DNA of 64,000 bases from Nocardioides sp. CER19 (GTDB lineage Bacteria; Actinomycetota; Actinomycetes; Propionibacteriales; Nocardioidaceae): NCBI RefSeq assembly GCF_029846275.1, contig NZ_JARVWS010000002.1, positions 992,001-1,056,000 on the forward strand, written 5' to 3'. The position numbers were made by a program, and so were the translations under genes. Below the pieces are notes generated by a model. The model was given only the letters and a program-made list of their open reading frames with translations. It did not search any database and was not told the DNA's origin. Positions 46,360 through 54,196 of the stretch are shown in pieces. The first letter of the stretch is position 1. Every line of letters begins with the position of its first letter.

Positions 46360-47751
46360 CTACAGGTGGTCCCCCCGCCCCCGCGCCAGCTCGGCGAGGC
46401 GGGCGAGCGCGGCCGGGAAGACCTCGGCCGGGGGGGTGACCAGCCCGGCGCCGACCTGGCCCGTGCCGGCGACCTTGCCGGCCATGCCGGTGTTGATCTG
46501 GGGCAGGATGCCGGTCCGGCACACCCGGGTCACGTCGATGCCGGTCGGGACGCCCTGGAACTCGAGCACCGGGATGCTCCAGCGCGGGTTCTCGCCCAGC
46601 GTGATCTCGTGCATCCGCCGCGTCGCGGCCAGGGCGTCAGGGACGCTGCCGCCGACGAGTCGCACGATCGCCGGTGCGGTCGCCATGGCGAAGCCGCCGA
46701 TGCCGGCGGTCTCGGTGATGGCGGAGTCGCCGATGTCGGGATTCGCGTCGTCGGGACCGTAGTCGCCGAGGAACAGCCCCTCCGGCACCTGCGCCGGCCC
46801 GGTGAACCACTCGTCGCCGGTCCCCGAGACCTGGATGCCGAAGTCGGTGCCGTTGCGCGCCATCGCGACGACCATCGTGCTGCCCGGGATGTCGCGAGCG
46901 GCGTCGAGCGCGAGCTTGCACGCCGGCATGGCGAGGTTGAGGAAGAAGTGATCGTTGCCGCCGACGAACCGGAACACCTCCGCCAGGTCGGCCGCGTCGA
47001 CGCCGCTCGTCGCCAGCGCTGGGGAGAGGTCGCGCAGCAGCATCAGCGTGCCGGCGCGGTTGCGGTTGTGCGCCTCGTCGCCCATCTGGAGCATCTGCGT
47101 GAGGATGCCGGTCACGTCGGTCTCCCCGGCGGTCGCGCGAGCGGCGCGCTGCAGGGTCGGGCCGAGCACGTCGCGCATCCAGCGCAGGCGGGTGAGCACG
47201 GTGTCGTCGTAGGCGCCGTAGCGCAGGACCTTGCCCAGCCCCTCGTTGAGGGAGCAGAACGTACGCCGGCCGCTGGCCGCGTCCTCCAGCACGAACATCC
47301 ACATCGACGGCGAGACGACGCCCGCCATCGGCCCGACCGCGTGGTGGTGATGGCAGGGGTCGAGCGTGAACGAGCCGCTCTCGAAGAGCGCCGGCGCGTC
47401 CTCGGGATCGTCGACCAGGCCCTCGAACGCCGCGGCCGCCATCAGTCCGCCGCGGAGCGGACCGGACGCGCGGTCCCAGGTGATGGGCGGGCCGGCGTGG
47501 AGGAACTGGCCACGCTCGAGCCCGAGCACCTCGGCCGCAGGAGCGACGTCGACCAACCGCGCGGTGACGCCGAGGAAGGCCTCGAGCGCCCGCCGGTTGG
47601 CCTCTGACCGCAGCGGGTCGGTGGCGACCGTCGCGAGGTCGGCCGCCGTGCCGGGCATCGGCGGACGCCAGTCGACCCGGCCGACGGGGACGGCCTGGTC
47701 CTCGACGGCGGTGGCGAGCAGGTCGATCCCCGAGGTCACGACGGTGGTCAT
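46360..47751 (-). CDS. DUF1116 protein, AllG/YlbE family (oxamate carbamoyltransferase subunit)
   Basis: 463 residues. Long identity-like stretches to E. coli YlbE/AllG as I recall it: FLHAGPPITWDRASGPLRGG, FCSLNEGLGKVLRYGAYDD-like region, MLQMGDEAHNRNRAGTLML, MARNGTDFGIQVSG, and GDSAITETAGIGGFAMATAP. In E. coli AllFGH forms oxamate carbamoyltransferase that converts oxalurate (allantoin catabolism) to oxamate and carbamoyl phosphate. ATG at 47751 overlaps the fdrA stop (ATGA). Last gene of the minus operon; no carbamate kinase follows within the window. Confidence 0.88.
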   Translation of the reverse strand: MTTVVTSGIDLLATAVEDQAVPVGRVDWRPPMPGTAADLATVATDPLRSEANRRALEAFLGVTARLVDVAPAAEVLGLERGQFLHAGPPITWDRASGPLRGGLMAAAAFEGLVDDPEDAPALFESGSFTLDPCHHHHAVGPMAGVVSPSMWMFVLEDAASGRRTFCSLNEGLGKVLRYGAYDDTVLTRLRWMRDVLGPTLQRAARATAGETDVTGILTQMLQMGDEAHNRNRAGTLMLLRDLSPALATSGVDAADLAEVFRFVGGNDHFFLNLAMPACKLALDAARDIPGSTMVVAMARNGTDFGIQVSGTGDEWFTGPAQVPEGLFLGDYGPDDANPDIGDSAITETAGIGGFAMATAPAIVRLVGGSVPDALAATRRMHEITLGENPRWSIPVLEFQGVPTGIDVTRVCRTGILPQINTGMAGKVAGTGQVGAGLVTPPAEVFPAALARLAELARGRGDHL

Positions 47752-49211
47752 CGACGGGCCTCCAGCAGCTCGAGCGCGCGGCGGGTGGCGCCGGCGTTGG
47801 ACAGGTGGACCTCGGCGCCGGCATGGGCCAGCGCGCGGGCCTGGCGGTGCAGGTCCTGGGGGTCGCCGGCGGTGCCGACCAGCGTGACGACCACCGGCTG
47901 GGGCACGTCGGCCAGGGCCGGCGCCAGCGTGGCGGCCGGATCCGCGTCGGCGCCGTGGCCGAGCACGACGTCGAGCAGGATCACGGCGGTCGTCCGGTCG
48001 GCGGCGGCGCGGGCCAGGTGGTCCAGCCGCAGGGTCGGGTCGATCATCGGGTGCGCCCGGCCGACCGTGAGCGTGTCGTCGCCGAAGTCGACGAACGTGT
48101 GGGCGTCCGCGGTCAGGCCGGCCGGCAGCGCCTGGTCGGGGGAGAGCGGGATGTTGGAGCGGACCGGGCCGAGCGCCTCCGTAGCGATCAGCATCGCCTC
48201 GTCGCACAGCGTGCCGCCGACGAAGAGGCCGCGCAGCCAGCGCCCCGACGGCGCCGGGTGAGCCAGACCGTGCACCGGCCAGTCGGGCACCGGCACGCCG
48301 AGGCGGGCGAGCACCTCCTCGGCGGCGGCGGTGAGGTCCGGCGCGCCCGGGCCGAGCAGGGCGGTCGCGACGGGCGTGGCGAGCGTGTCGGCGTACGACG
48401 TGATCGCGGCCGCGACCTCGGGGGCCGGTGGCTTCGAGAGGAGCACGATGAGCTCGACCGCGCGCTCGCCGTCGAGCCGCCGCAGCGCCTCCCGGGTCGA
48501 CAGGCCGCCGACGCCGGCCGACAGGTCGCGGCCGCCGACGCCCAGGGCCGACGCCACGCCGACGCCGGCGTGGTCGAGGAGCGCGAGGAGCTGCTGGGTG
48601 CCGGTCCCGGAGGCGGCGACGATGCCGACGGGACCGGGTTCGACGACGTTGGCGAAGCCCAGCCCCAGTCCGCCGACGACGGCCGTGCCGCAGTCGGGGC
48701 CCATCACCAGCGACCCGCGCTCGGCCGCGAGGCGCTTGAGCGCCACCTCCTGCTCGAGCGGCATGTTGTCGCTGAAGACCATGACGTCGCGCCCGGCCTC
48801 GACCGCGTCCATCGCCTCGAGGACGGCGAGGTCGCCGGGGACGGAGACGAGGGCGATCGCATCGGGGGTGCGCCGCAGCGCCGCGGCGGTCGTCCGCGGT
48901 GGCGCCAGCTCCCCGGAGCCGGCGCCGGCGTCGGGACGTCGGCTCGCCTGGGCGAGCAGCGCGTCGATCCCGGCCAGGGTGTCGGCGACGCCGTCGGCGG
49001 ACTCGAGCCGGAAGGCGATGACGAGGTCGTTGGGGCTGACGTCGCGCTCGACGGGCAGGCCCATGCCGGCCAGGACGTCGAGGTTGAGCGGGGTCGCCAT
49101 CGCGACCTGGGCGGCGAGCACCCCGGGGAGCTGCTGGGCCTGGCGACTCACCTGCAGCAGCGTCACCGAGTCGGCGTACGCGCCCGACCGGACGTCGACG
49201 TGGGTGATCAT
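47748..49211 (-). CDS. fdrA: FdrA/AllF-family acyl-CoA synthetase-like subunit
   Basis: 487 residues of the FdrA (AllF) family, related to succinyl-CoA synthetase alpha. N-terminus THVDVRSGAYADSVTLLQVS and QVAMATPLNLDVLAGMGL are FdrA marks; CoA-synthetase-like core VVEPGPVGIVAASGTGTQQL, MGPDCGT, LFVGGTLCDEAMLIA and, near the end, DVVLGHGADADPAATLAPAL. Shorter than E. coli FdrA (about 555 residues). It overlaps both neighbours by ATGA-type junctions, so DUF2877, fdrA and DUF1116 proteins are made in step and likely form one complex. Role in carbamoyl transfer is inferred from the E. coli enzyme. Confidence 0.88.
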   Translation of the reverse strand: MITHVDVRSGAYADSVTLLQVSRQAQQLPGVLAAQVAMATPLNLDVLAGMGLPVERDVSPNDLVIAFRLESADGVADTLAGIDALLAQASRRPDAGAGSGELAPPRTTAAALRRTPDAIALVSVPGDLAVLEAMDAVEAGRDVMVFSDNMPLEQEVALKRLAAERGSLVMGPDCGTAVVGGLGLGFANVVEPGPVGIVAASGTGTQQLLALLDHAGVGVASALGVGGRDLSAGVGGLSTREALRRLDGERAVELIVLLSKPPAPEVAAAITSYADTLATPVATALLGPGAPDLTAAAEEVLARLGVPVPDWPVHGLAHPAPSGRWLRGLFVGGTLCDEAMLIATEALGPVRSNIPLSPDQALPAGLTADAHTFVDFGDDTLTVGRAHPMIDPTLRLDHLARAAADRTTAVILLDVVLGHGADADPAATLAPALADVPQPVVVTLVGTAGDPQDLHRQARALAHAGAEVHLSNAGATRRALELLEARR

Positions 49212-49930
49212 GCCGCCACCGCGAGCTCGCTCAGCGCCTGCCGGGCGCCGGTGAGCAGGCCGCGCCCCGACGTGTGCCCGATCGCCGCGACCGTCGCCGC
49301 CGCCGCGGGCTCGGCCGGCGTGCCGAGCGCCGCCACCCACGCCGCGAACTCGGGCAGCACCTCGCCGTGCATCGCGCAGTCGAGCAGGGTCGCCGACAGC
49401 AGCGTGGTGCGGTAGAGGAGGGACCGCGCGGCCGCGTCCATGACGGGGGTGGCGACGCCGGCCGCGCGGTGGATCGCGAGCCAGCCGCACAGCACGTCGT
49501 CGCCGTACGGCGTCAGGCCGTCGCCGGCGCCGACCAGTCCATCCGCCCACGCCGCATGGTCGGGCGCGGGAGCGTCCGCCGGCCGCTCGGCACGGGGCAG
49601 GAGCCTCAGCGCCGGCACGGCGACGTCGACGACCCGGCCGATCCGGAGGGGGACGCCGTCGAGGTGGAGGACGCCGCCCTCGATGGCGGCCCGGTCGCCG
49701 ACGATGCCGGCGAGGCTCGGCGTCTGCAGTGCGCACGGCACCTGGGCGGCCTCGGCGTCGACGACGCCGACGCACCAGGCCGCCTGTCCTGAGCCTGTCG
49801 AAGGGCCGAGCTCGAGGTAGATCGAGTGAGGGCCGCGGTGCAGGACACGGACCGGGCCGTCGGTGGCCCGCGCCAGTCGGTCGCGCACGCGGCGAGATGC
49901 GGCCGCAGGCAGCCGGGTCGGCGGGTTCAC
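49208..49930 (-). CDS. DUF2877 protein, AllH/YlbF family
   Basis: 240 residues. The family motif GLVGAGDGLTPYGDDVLCGW is intact; CAMHGEVLPEFAAWVAALGT also fits DUF2877 (E. coli YlbF/AllH), the third subunit of the oxamate carbamoyltransferase. The N-terminal third contains the odd peptide PSTGSGQAAWC coded by a CGACAGGCTC-type repeat (49783-49805), in frame, so this copy carries repeat-derived residues. GTG at 49930 has GGGGAGG directly against it, so the true start may be further in. First gene of the operon, divergent from pucR. Confidence 0.8.
   Translation of the reverse strand: MNPPTRLPAAASRRVRDRLARATDGPVRVLHRGPHSIYLELGPSTGSGQAAWCVGVVDAEAAQVPCALQTPSLAGIVGDRAAIEGGVLHLDGVPLRIGRVVDVAVPALRLLPRAERPADAPAPDHAAWADGLVGAGDGLTPYGDDVLCGWLAIHRAAGVATPVMDAAARSLLYRTTLLSATLLDCAMHGEVLPEFAAWVAALGTPAEPAAAATVAAIGHTSGRGLLTGARQALSELAVAA
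49783..49805. repeat. CTTCGACAGGCTCAGGAC-type repeat inside the DUF2877 gene
   Basis: On the minus strand the core reads CTTCGACAGGCTCAGGAC, a widespread repeat of high-GC genomes. It encodes STGSGQA within the AllH-like protein. Related pieces occur near 53668-53684, 62491-62505 and 45764-45781. Confidence 0.75.
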
Positions 49931-49976
49931 CTCCCCGACGCTAGCGGCGAGTCTTAGGGTGTGCCGATGTGAGGTT

Positions 49977-50005
49977 CTGACAACGATCCGCGAGGACCGT
50001 TGCAG
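49977..50005. promoter_or_regulatory. Operator-like inverted repeat before pucR and the fdrA operon
   Basis: CTGACAACGATCC on the left and GGACCGTTGCAG on the right form an imperfect inverted repeat, 29 bp from CTG to CAG. It lies in the gap between the divergent DUF2877-fdrA operon and pucR. The site at 60233-60261 has the same length and the same CTGNCAACGA half. Confidence 0.6.
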
Positions 50006-50026
50006 ATGTTGATAGGGAGAGCACCC

Positions 50027-51301
50027 GTGACGAGCCAGCTGACCGACCAAGACAGCGCGATCGAGGCGCTGGCCCGGATCGACGCCCTGCACCGGGCGCT
50101 GACGCAGATCGTGCTCGAGGACGGCACCCTGGACAACATCGCCGCCGAGGTGGCGCGCGTGCTCGACCTCGCGGTGCTGGTCACCTCGACGGACGGACGC
50201 GAGCGTGCGGCCGCGGTGACGATCGACCACCGCGCGGTGCTCGACGAGCACGACCTCGTCGACCCCACGGGCCGGATCCGGGTCGAGCGGCTCGGCGGCC
50301 AGAGCGTCCCCCTCCCGGGCGGCGAGGCACGCAGCCAGCGCGTCGCCGCGGGTGGCTCCGACCTGGCCCGCCTGATCGCGGTCAAGCTGACCGGCCCGAT
50401 CTCCGAGAACGACGTGCACGCCCTCGAGCGGGCTGCCGCGGTGGCCGCGCTGCTCATCACCCGGCAGGAGGCGATCACGGCCGTCGAGAACAAGTACCAG
50501 GGCGACTTCCTCCGCGACCTGTTCCTGCACCGCACCGGCGGGCCCAACAGCGACGAGTACGTCGCCGAGCACGCCGCGACCTTCGGGTGGGACCTCGACC
50601 GGCCGATGGTCGTGCTCTGCGCCGAGGTCGACCCGCTGGGGGCGGATGCCGCGCCGGTCTCCCGGCTGGTCAGGCGGCAGTGGCAGGAGCGATTCGCCGC
50701 CGCGTGGCGCCAGGTCACCCGCGGGCTCGACGCCACGATCCCGACCGTCGACTTCTCCTCCGAGGTGGTCGTCCTGCTGCCCGTGCCCGACGACGCCGAC
50801 GGCGCCCACGACGTCGTCCGGCGCGCGGTCACCGCCGTCGCCGGCGACAAGGGTGGCGGCCGTCGGCCGTTCAGCGTCGGGGTGAGCCGCCTGGCGACCA
50901 GCCTCGACGACCTGCCGGAGGCCTACGCCCAGGCGCAGCGCGCGGTCGAGGTCGGCCGGCGGGTGCACGGCAGCGGCTCGACGACGTTCTTCGACAGCCT
51001 CGGCCTGCACCGACTCATCGCGCTCATCCCCGACCAGTCCGAGCTGCGGTCGTTCGCGCACGACGTGCTCGGCCCGCTGGCGGACGACTCGACCGAGGCG
51101 GCCGACCTGCGCCGCACCCTCCAGGTCCTGCTCGACACCAACTTCAACGTGGCGGAGGCGGCGCGCAGCCAGTTCTTCCACTACAACACGATGCGCTACC
51201 GCGTCTCCAAGCTCGAGCGGCTGCTCGGCCCGCTGTCCGCGGATCCGCACCTCCGCCTCGACGTCGCGGTGGCCCTGCGCGTCCTGGAGATCACCGGCTG
51301 A
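50027..51301 (+). CDS. pucR: PucR-family transcriptional regulator
   Basis: 424 residues. C-terminal PucR-type HTH (about 360-420): LQVLLDTNFNVAEAARSQFF, HYNTMRYRVSKLERLLGPLS. The middle (about 165-320) is a GGDEF-like CdaR domain, and an N-terminal sensor-like region (20-150) is present. PucR-type activators control purine, ureide or other N-compound catabolism. GTG at 50027 with AGGGAG upstream is preferred to a start at 50000. Placed between the FdrA operon and the permease/Mo-hydroxylase genes, it is the obvious local regulator; ligand unknown. Confidence 0.88.
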   Translation: MTSQLTDQDSAIEALARIDALHRALTQIVLEDGTLDNIAAEVARVLDLAVLVTSTDGRERAAAVTIDHRAVLDEHDLVDPTGRIRVERLGGQSVPLPGGEARSQRVAAGGSDLARLIAVKLTGPISENDVHALERAAAVAALLITRQEAITAVENKYQGDFLRDLFLHRTGGPNSDEYVAEHAATFGWDLDRPMVVLCAEVDPLGADAAPVSRLVRRQWQERFAAAWRQVTRGLDATIPTVDFSSEVVVLLPVPDDADGAHDVVRRAVTAVAGDKGGGRRPFSVGVSRLATSLDDLPEAYAQAQRAVEVGRRVHGSGSTTFFDSLGLHRLIALIPDQSELRSFAHDVLGPLADDSTEAADLRRTLQVLLDTNFNVAEAARSQFFHYNTMRYRVSKLERLLGPLSADPHLRLDVAVALRVLEITG

Positions 51302-51342
51302 TCACTCGCTCGTCACGGCCGTGTTGCGCGGGCCGTCCTGCT

Positions 51343-51398
51343 GGCGACACCTCACAACTGCTGCCACGGGATCTGGTGAGCCTTCATCAGGTGTCGCC
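51343..51398. promoter_or_regulatory. Separated 10-bp inverted repeat before the permease gene
   Basis: GGCGACACCT at 51343-51352 and its exact reverse complement AGGTGTCGCC at 51389-51398, 46 bp apart start to start, in the 176-bp gap before the permease. Could be a pair of regulator half-sites on the permease promoter, or a weak stem-loop after pucR. Confidence 0.45.
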
Positions 51399-51477
51399 GT
51401 CGAGGCGCCATGATCTGCGTCACTAGTTTGAGCAGATCCGCCTCGACCATCTCGAGGCATCAGAGAAGGGCACAGCG

Positions 51478-52872
51478 ATGTCATCGTTGTTCACGTGGAA
51501 AGTCGTCGATCCGGCGCCGGGTGAGCCCGTCGCTCCGGACGAGCGACTGAGCTGGGGGAAGACCGTCGGGCTGGGCGCCCAGCACGTCGTCGCCATGTTC
51601 GGTGCGACGTTCGTCTTCCCGGTCGTCATGGGGCTCGACCCCAACCTGGCCATCTTCTTCTCGGGTGTCTGCACGATCCTGTTCCTGCTCGTCTGCCAGA
51701 ACAAGGTGCCGAGCTACCTCGGCACCAGCGCCTCGTTCGTGGCAGGCGTCGCGGCGATCCGCGCCCAGGGCGGCGACTCGGCCGACGTCACCGGCGGCAT
51801 CTTGATCTCCGGTGTCGTGCTGGCCGTCGTCGGCGTGCTGATCCACTTCCTCGGCGCGGGATTCCTCCACAAGCTGCTCCCGCCGGCCGTCACCGGCGCT
51901 GTGGTCATGCTCATCGGCTTCAACCTGGCTCCCGTGGTGGCCGGCATCTACTGGCCGCAGGACCAGTGGGTCGCCCTGCTCACCTCGGCCTTCATGGTCG
52001 TCGCGGCCGTGCTGCTCCCCGGCTTCTGGGGCCGCATCGCGGTCTTCCTCGCCCTGATCTTCGGCTACGTGCTCTCCTGGCTCTGCGACCTGATCTTCGG
52101 TCAGATCCACTCGATCACCGGCTCGAGCAACGGCAAGCTCATCGACCACGACCGCGTCGACTGGTCCCGCGTGGGCGACGCCAAGTGGTTCGGCTTCCCG
52201 AGCGGCAAGCTGGCCGACGGCGTGAGCGTGGTCCACAGCCCCAGCTTCAGCCTCACGTTCATCCTGCTCGTGCTGCCCGGCGTGATCGCGCTGATCGCGG
52301 AGAACACCGGCCACGTCAAGGCGGTCGCCGAGATGACCGGCCGTGACCTCGACCCCTACATGGGTCGCGCGATCGCTGCCGACGGTGCGGCGACGGCTCT
52401 GGCCAGCGCCTTCGGCGGCAGCCCGACCACGACGTACGCCGAGAACATCGGCGTCATGAGCGCGACCAAGGTCTACTCCACCGCTGCCTACTACGTGGCC
52501 GCGGCCGTCGCGATCCTGCTGGGACTCTGCCCGAAGTTCGGCCAGATCGTCAGCGCGACCCCCGGCGGTGTCCTCGGCGGCATCACTGTCGTGCTCTACG
52601 GCATGATCGGCCTCGTCGGCGCGAAGATCTGGGTCGAGAACGGCGTCGACTTCGGCAAGCCCATCAACATGGTCGGCCTGGCCGCGGGCATCATCGCCGG
52701 CATCGGCGGCGTGACGCTCAAGATCACCAACGACTTCTCGCTGTCCGGCATCGCCCTCGGCACCATCCTGGTCCTCGTCTACTACCACGCGGTCAACCGA
52801 GGCCGTGACGACGACCGCAGGTCCGACCGTCGGTCCGACCGCGGCGCGGACGAGGTGACGAAGGCCCTGTGA
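51478..52872 (+). CDS. NCS2-family uracil/xanthine permease
   Basis: 464 residues with about 12-14 membrane helices. Family marks: LGAQHVVAMFGATFVFPVVM near the start, SYLGTSASFV, the NCS2 signature region SAFGGSPTTTYAENIGVMSA and TPGGVLGGITVVLYGMIGLV. QHVVAMFG and PTTTYAENIG agree with uracil-type or xanthine-type NCS2 carriers (proton symport of nucleobases). The tail DRRSDRRSDRGADEVTK is a short polar repeat. ATG start with AGAAGGG upstream. It ends in GTGA overlap with the FAD subunit, so uptake and hydroxylation are one operon. Confidence 0.9.
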   Translation: MSSLFTWKVVDPAPGEPVAPDERLSWGKTVGLGAQHVVAMFGATFVFPVVMGLDPNLAIFFSGVCTILFLLVCQNKVPSYLGTSASFVAGVAAIRAQGGDSADVTGGILISGVVLAVVGVLIHFLGAGFLHKLLPPAVTGAVVMLIGFNLAPVVAGIYWPQDQWVALLTSAFMVVAAVLLPGFWGRIAVFLALIFGYVLSWLCDLIFGQIHSITGSSNGKLIDHDRVDWSRVGDAKWFGFPSGKLADGVSVVHSPSFSLTFILLVLPGVIALIAENTGHVKAVAEMTGRDLDPYMGRAIAADGAATALASAFGGSPTTTYAENIGVMSATKVYSTAAYYVAAAVAILLGLCPKFGQIVSATPGGVLGGITVVLYGMIGLVGAKIWVENGVDFGKPINMVGLAAGIIAGIGGVTLKITNDFSLSGIALGTILVLVYYHAVNRGRDDDRRSDRRSDRGADEVTKAL

Positions 52873-53702
52873 AGCCTGCGCCCTTCCGCTACCACCGCCC
52901 GGCCACGCCCGCCGAGGCGTGGGAGACGCTGGCGGCGGACCCGGGCGCGAAGGTGCTGGCGGGCGGGCAGAGCCTCGTCCCGCTGCTCTCGATGCGGCTG
53001 GCCTCGCCACCGGCGTTGGTGGACATCAACGCCGTGGCGGGGCTGGACGCGATCGAGATCCGGGACGACGGGGTGCACGTCGGTGCCCTGGTCCGGCACG
53101 CCGACCTGCTCGCCTCGCCCGAGGCCGGCAAGGTGCAGCCGTTGCTGGCCCGGGCGCTGGTTCACGTCGCCCATCCGACGATCCGCAACAGGGGTACGTC
53201 GGTCGGCTCGCTGGTCCACGCCGACAGCGCCGCCGAGCTGCCCGCCGTGCTCGCCCTGCTGGGCGGCTCGGTGGTGGCCGGGTCGGTGCGAGGGACGCGC
53301 ACCGTCCCGGCCGAGCAGCTCTTCGTCGGGCCGCTCGAGTCGTCGCTCCGACCCGACGAGCTCGCGCTCGGCGCGGTCTTCCCGGCCCTGCCGGAGGGTG
53401 CCGGGGTGGCATTCGGCGAGGTGGCCCGCCGGCACGGCGACTACGCACTGTGTGGGGTCGCGGCGCTCGTGCACGGCGACACCGTCAAGGCGTCGTACCT
53501 CTCGGTCAGCGACGTGCCCACCGTCGTCGACCTCACCGGCGTACCGGAGGAGGAGCTCGGGGACGTCGCGCTCCAGCACCTCGACCCGGTCGGCGACATC
53601 CACGCGACCGCTGACTACCGGGCGCAGCTCGTCCGGGTGCTGACGAAGAAGGTCGTGCGACAGGCACGCCTCGACAGGCTCGACGACCGGGAGGCGCGAT
53701 GA
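52869..53702 (+). CDS. Mo-hydroxylase FAD subunit (CoxM/XdhB-like)
   Basis: 277 residues, the medium subunit of a molybdenum hydroxylase. FAD motifs AGGQSLVPLLSMRLASP and, after it, TIRNRGTSVGSLVHADSAAE (family: TxxxGG-like) plus the C-terminal VARRHGDYALCGVAAL. Moves electrons from the Fe-S subunit to the acceptor. GTG start overlaps the permease stop; the gene overlaps the 2Fe-2S gene by ATGA. Its last residues (LDRLDDREAR) are encoded by a CGACAGGCTC repeat. Confidence 0.9.
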   Translation: MKPAPFRYHRPATPAEAWETLAADPGAKVLAGGQSLVPLLSMRLASPPALVDINAVAGLDAIEIRDDGVHVGALVRHADLLASPEAGKVQPLLARALVHVAHPTIRNRGTSVGSLVHADSAAELPAVLALLGGSVVAGSVRGTRTVPAEQLFVGPLESSLRPDELALGAVFPALPEGAGVAFGEVARRHGDYALCGVAALVHGDTVKASYLSVSDVPTVVDLTGVPEEELGDVALQHLDPVGDIHATADYRAQLVRVLTKKVVRQARLDRLDDREAR

Positions 53703-54196
53703 CCGAGGAGCTCCACCAGGTGACCCTGTCGGTCAACGGCGTGGCCCACGAGGTGACCGTGCCGGCCCGGCGGCTGCTGTCCGACGCGCTGCGCCACGAT
53801 CTCGGGCTCACCGGGACCCACGTCGGCTGCGAGCACGGCGTCTGCGGCGCCTGCACCGTCCTGCTCGACGGCCGGCCGACCCGCGCCTGCCTGATGTTCG
53901 CCGTCACCGCCCAGGGCGCCGCGATCACCACCGTCGAGGGCCTCGCCGAGCCGGACGGGTCGCTCGGCCCGGTCCAGCAGGCGTTCGCCGAGTGCCACGG
54001 GCTGCAGTGCGGATTCTGCACGCCCGGCTTCCTGACCACGATCACCGCCGGGCTGCGCGACAACCCCACGCCCACCCACGAGGAGGCGCGCGAGATGGTG
54101 TCCGGCAACCTGTGCCGCTGCACCGGCTACCAGAACATCGTCAAGGCGGTGGAGCGGGCGGCAGAGCTCGGCCGGACCGCGAAGGACGCGTCATGA
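53699..54196 (+). CDS. Mo-hydroxylase 2Fe-2S subunit (CoxS-like)
   Basis: 165 residues. N-terminal plant-type ferredoxin domain with CEHGVCGACTVLLDGRPTRAC (cysteines for cluster II) and a C-terminal helical domain with CGFCTPGF and NLCRCTGYQNIV (cluster I). The full eight-cysteine set is intact. Small subunit that passes electrons from the Mo site to FAD. ATG overlap upstream, TCATGA overlap to the large subunit downstream. Confidence 0.93.
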   Translation: MTEELHQVTLSVNGVAHEVTVPARRLLSDALRHDLGLTGTHVGCEHGVCGACTVLLDGRPTRACLMFAVTAQGAAITTVEGLAEPDGSLGPVQQAFAECHGLQCGFCTPGFLTTITAGLRDNPTPTHEEAREMVSGNLCRCTGYQNIVKAVERAAELGRTAKDAS

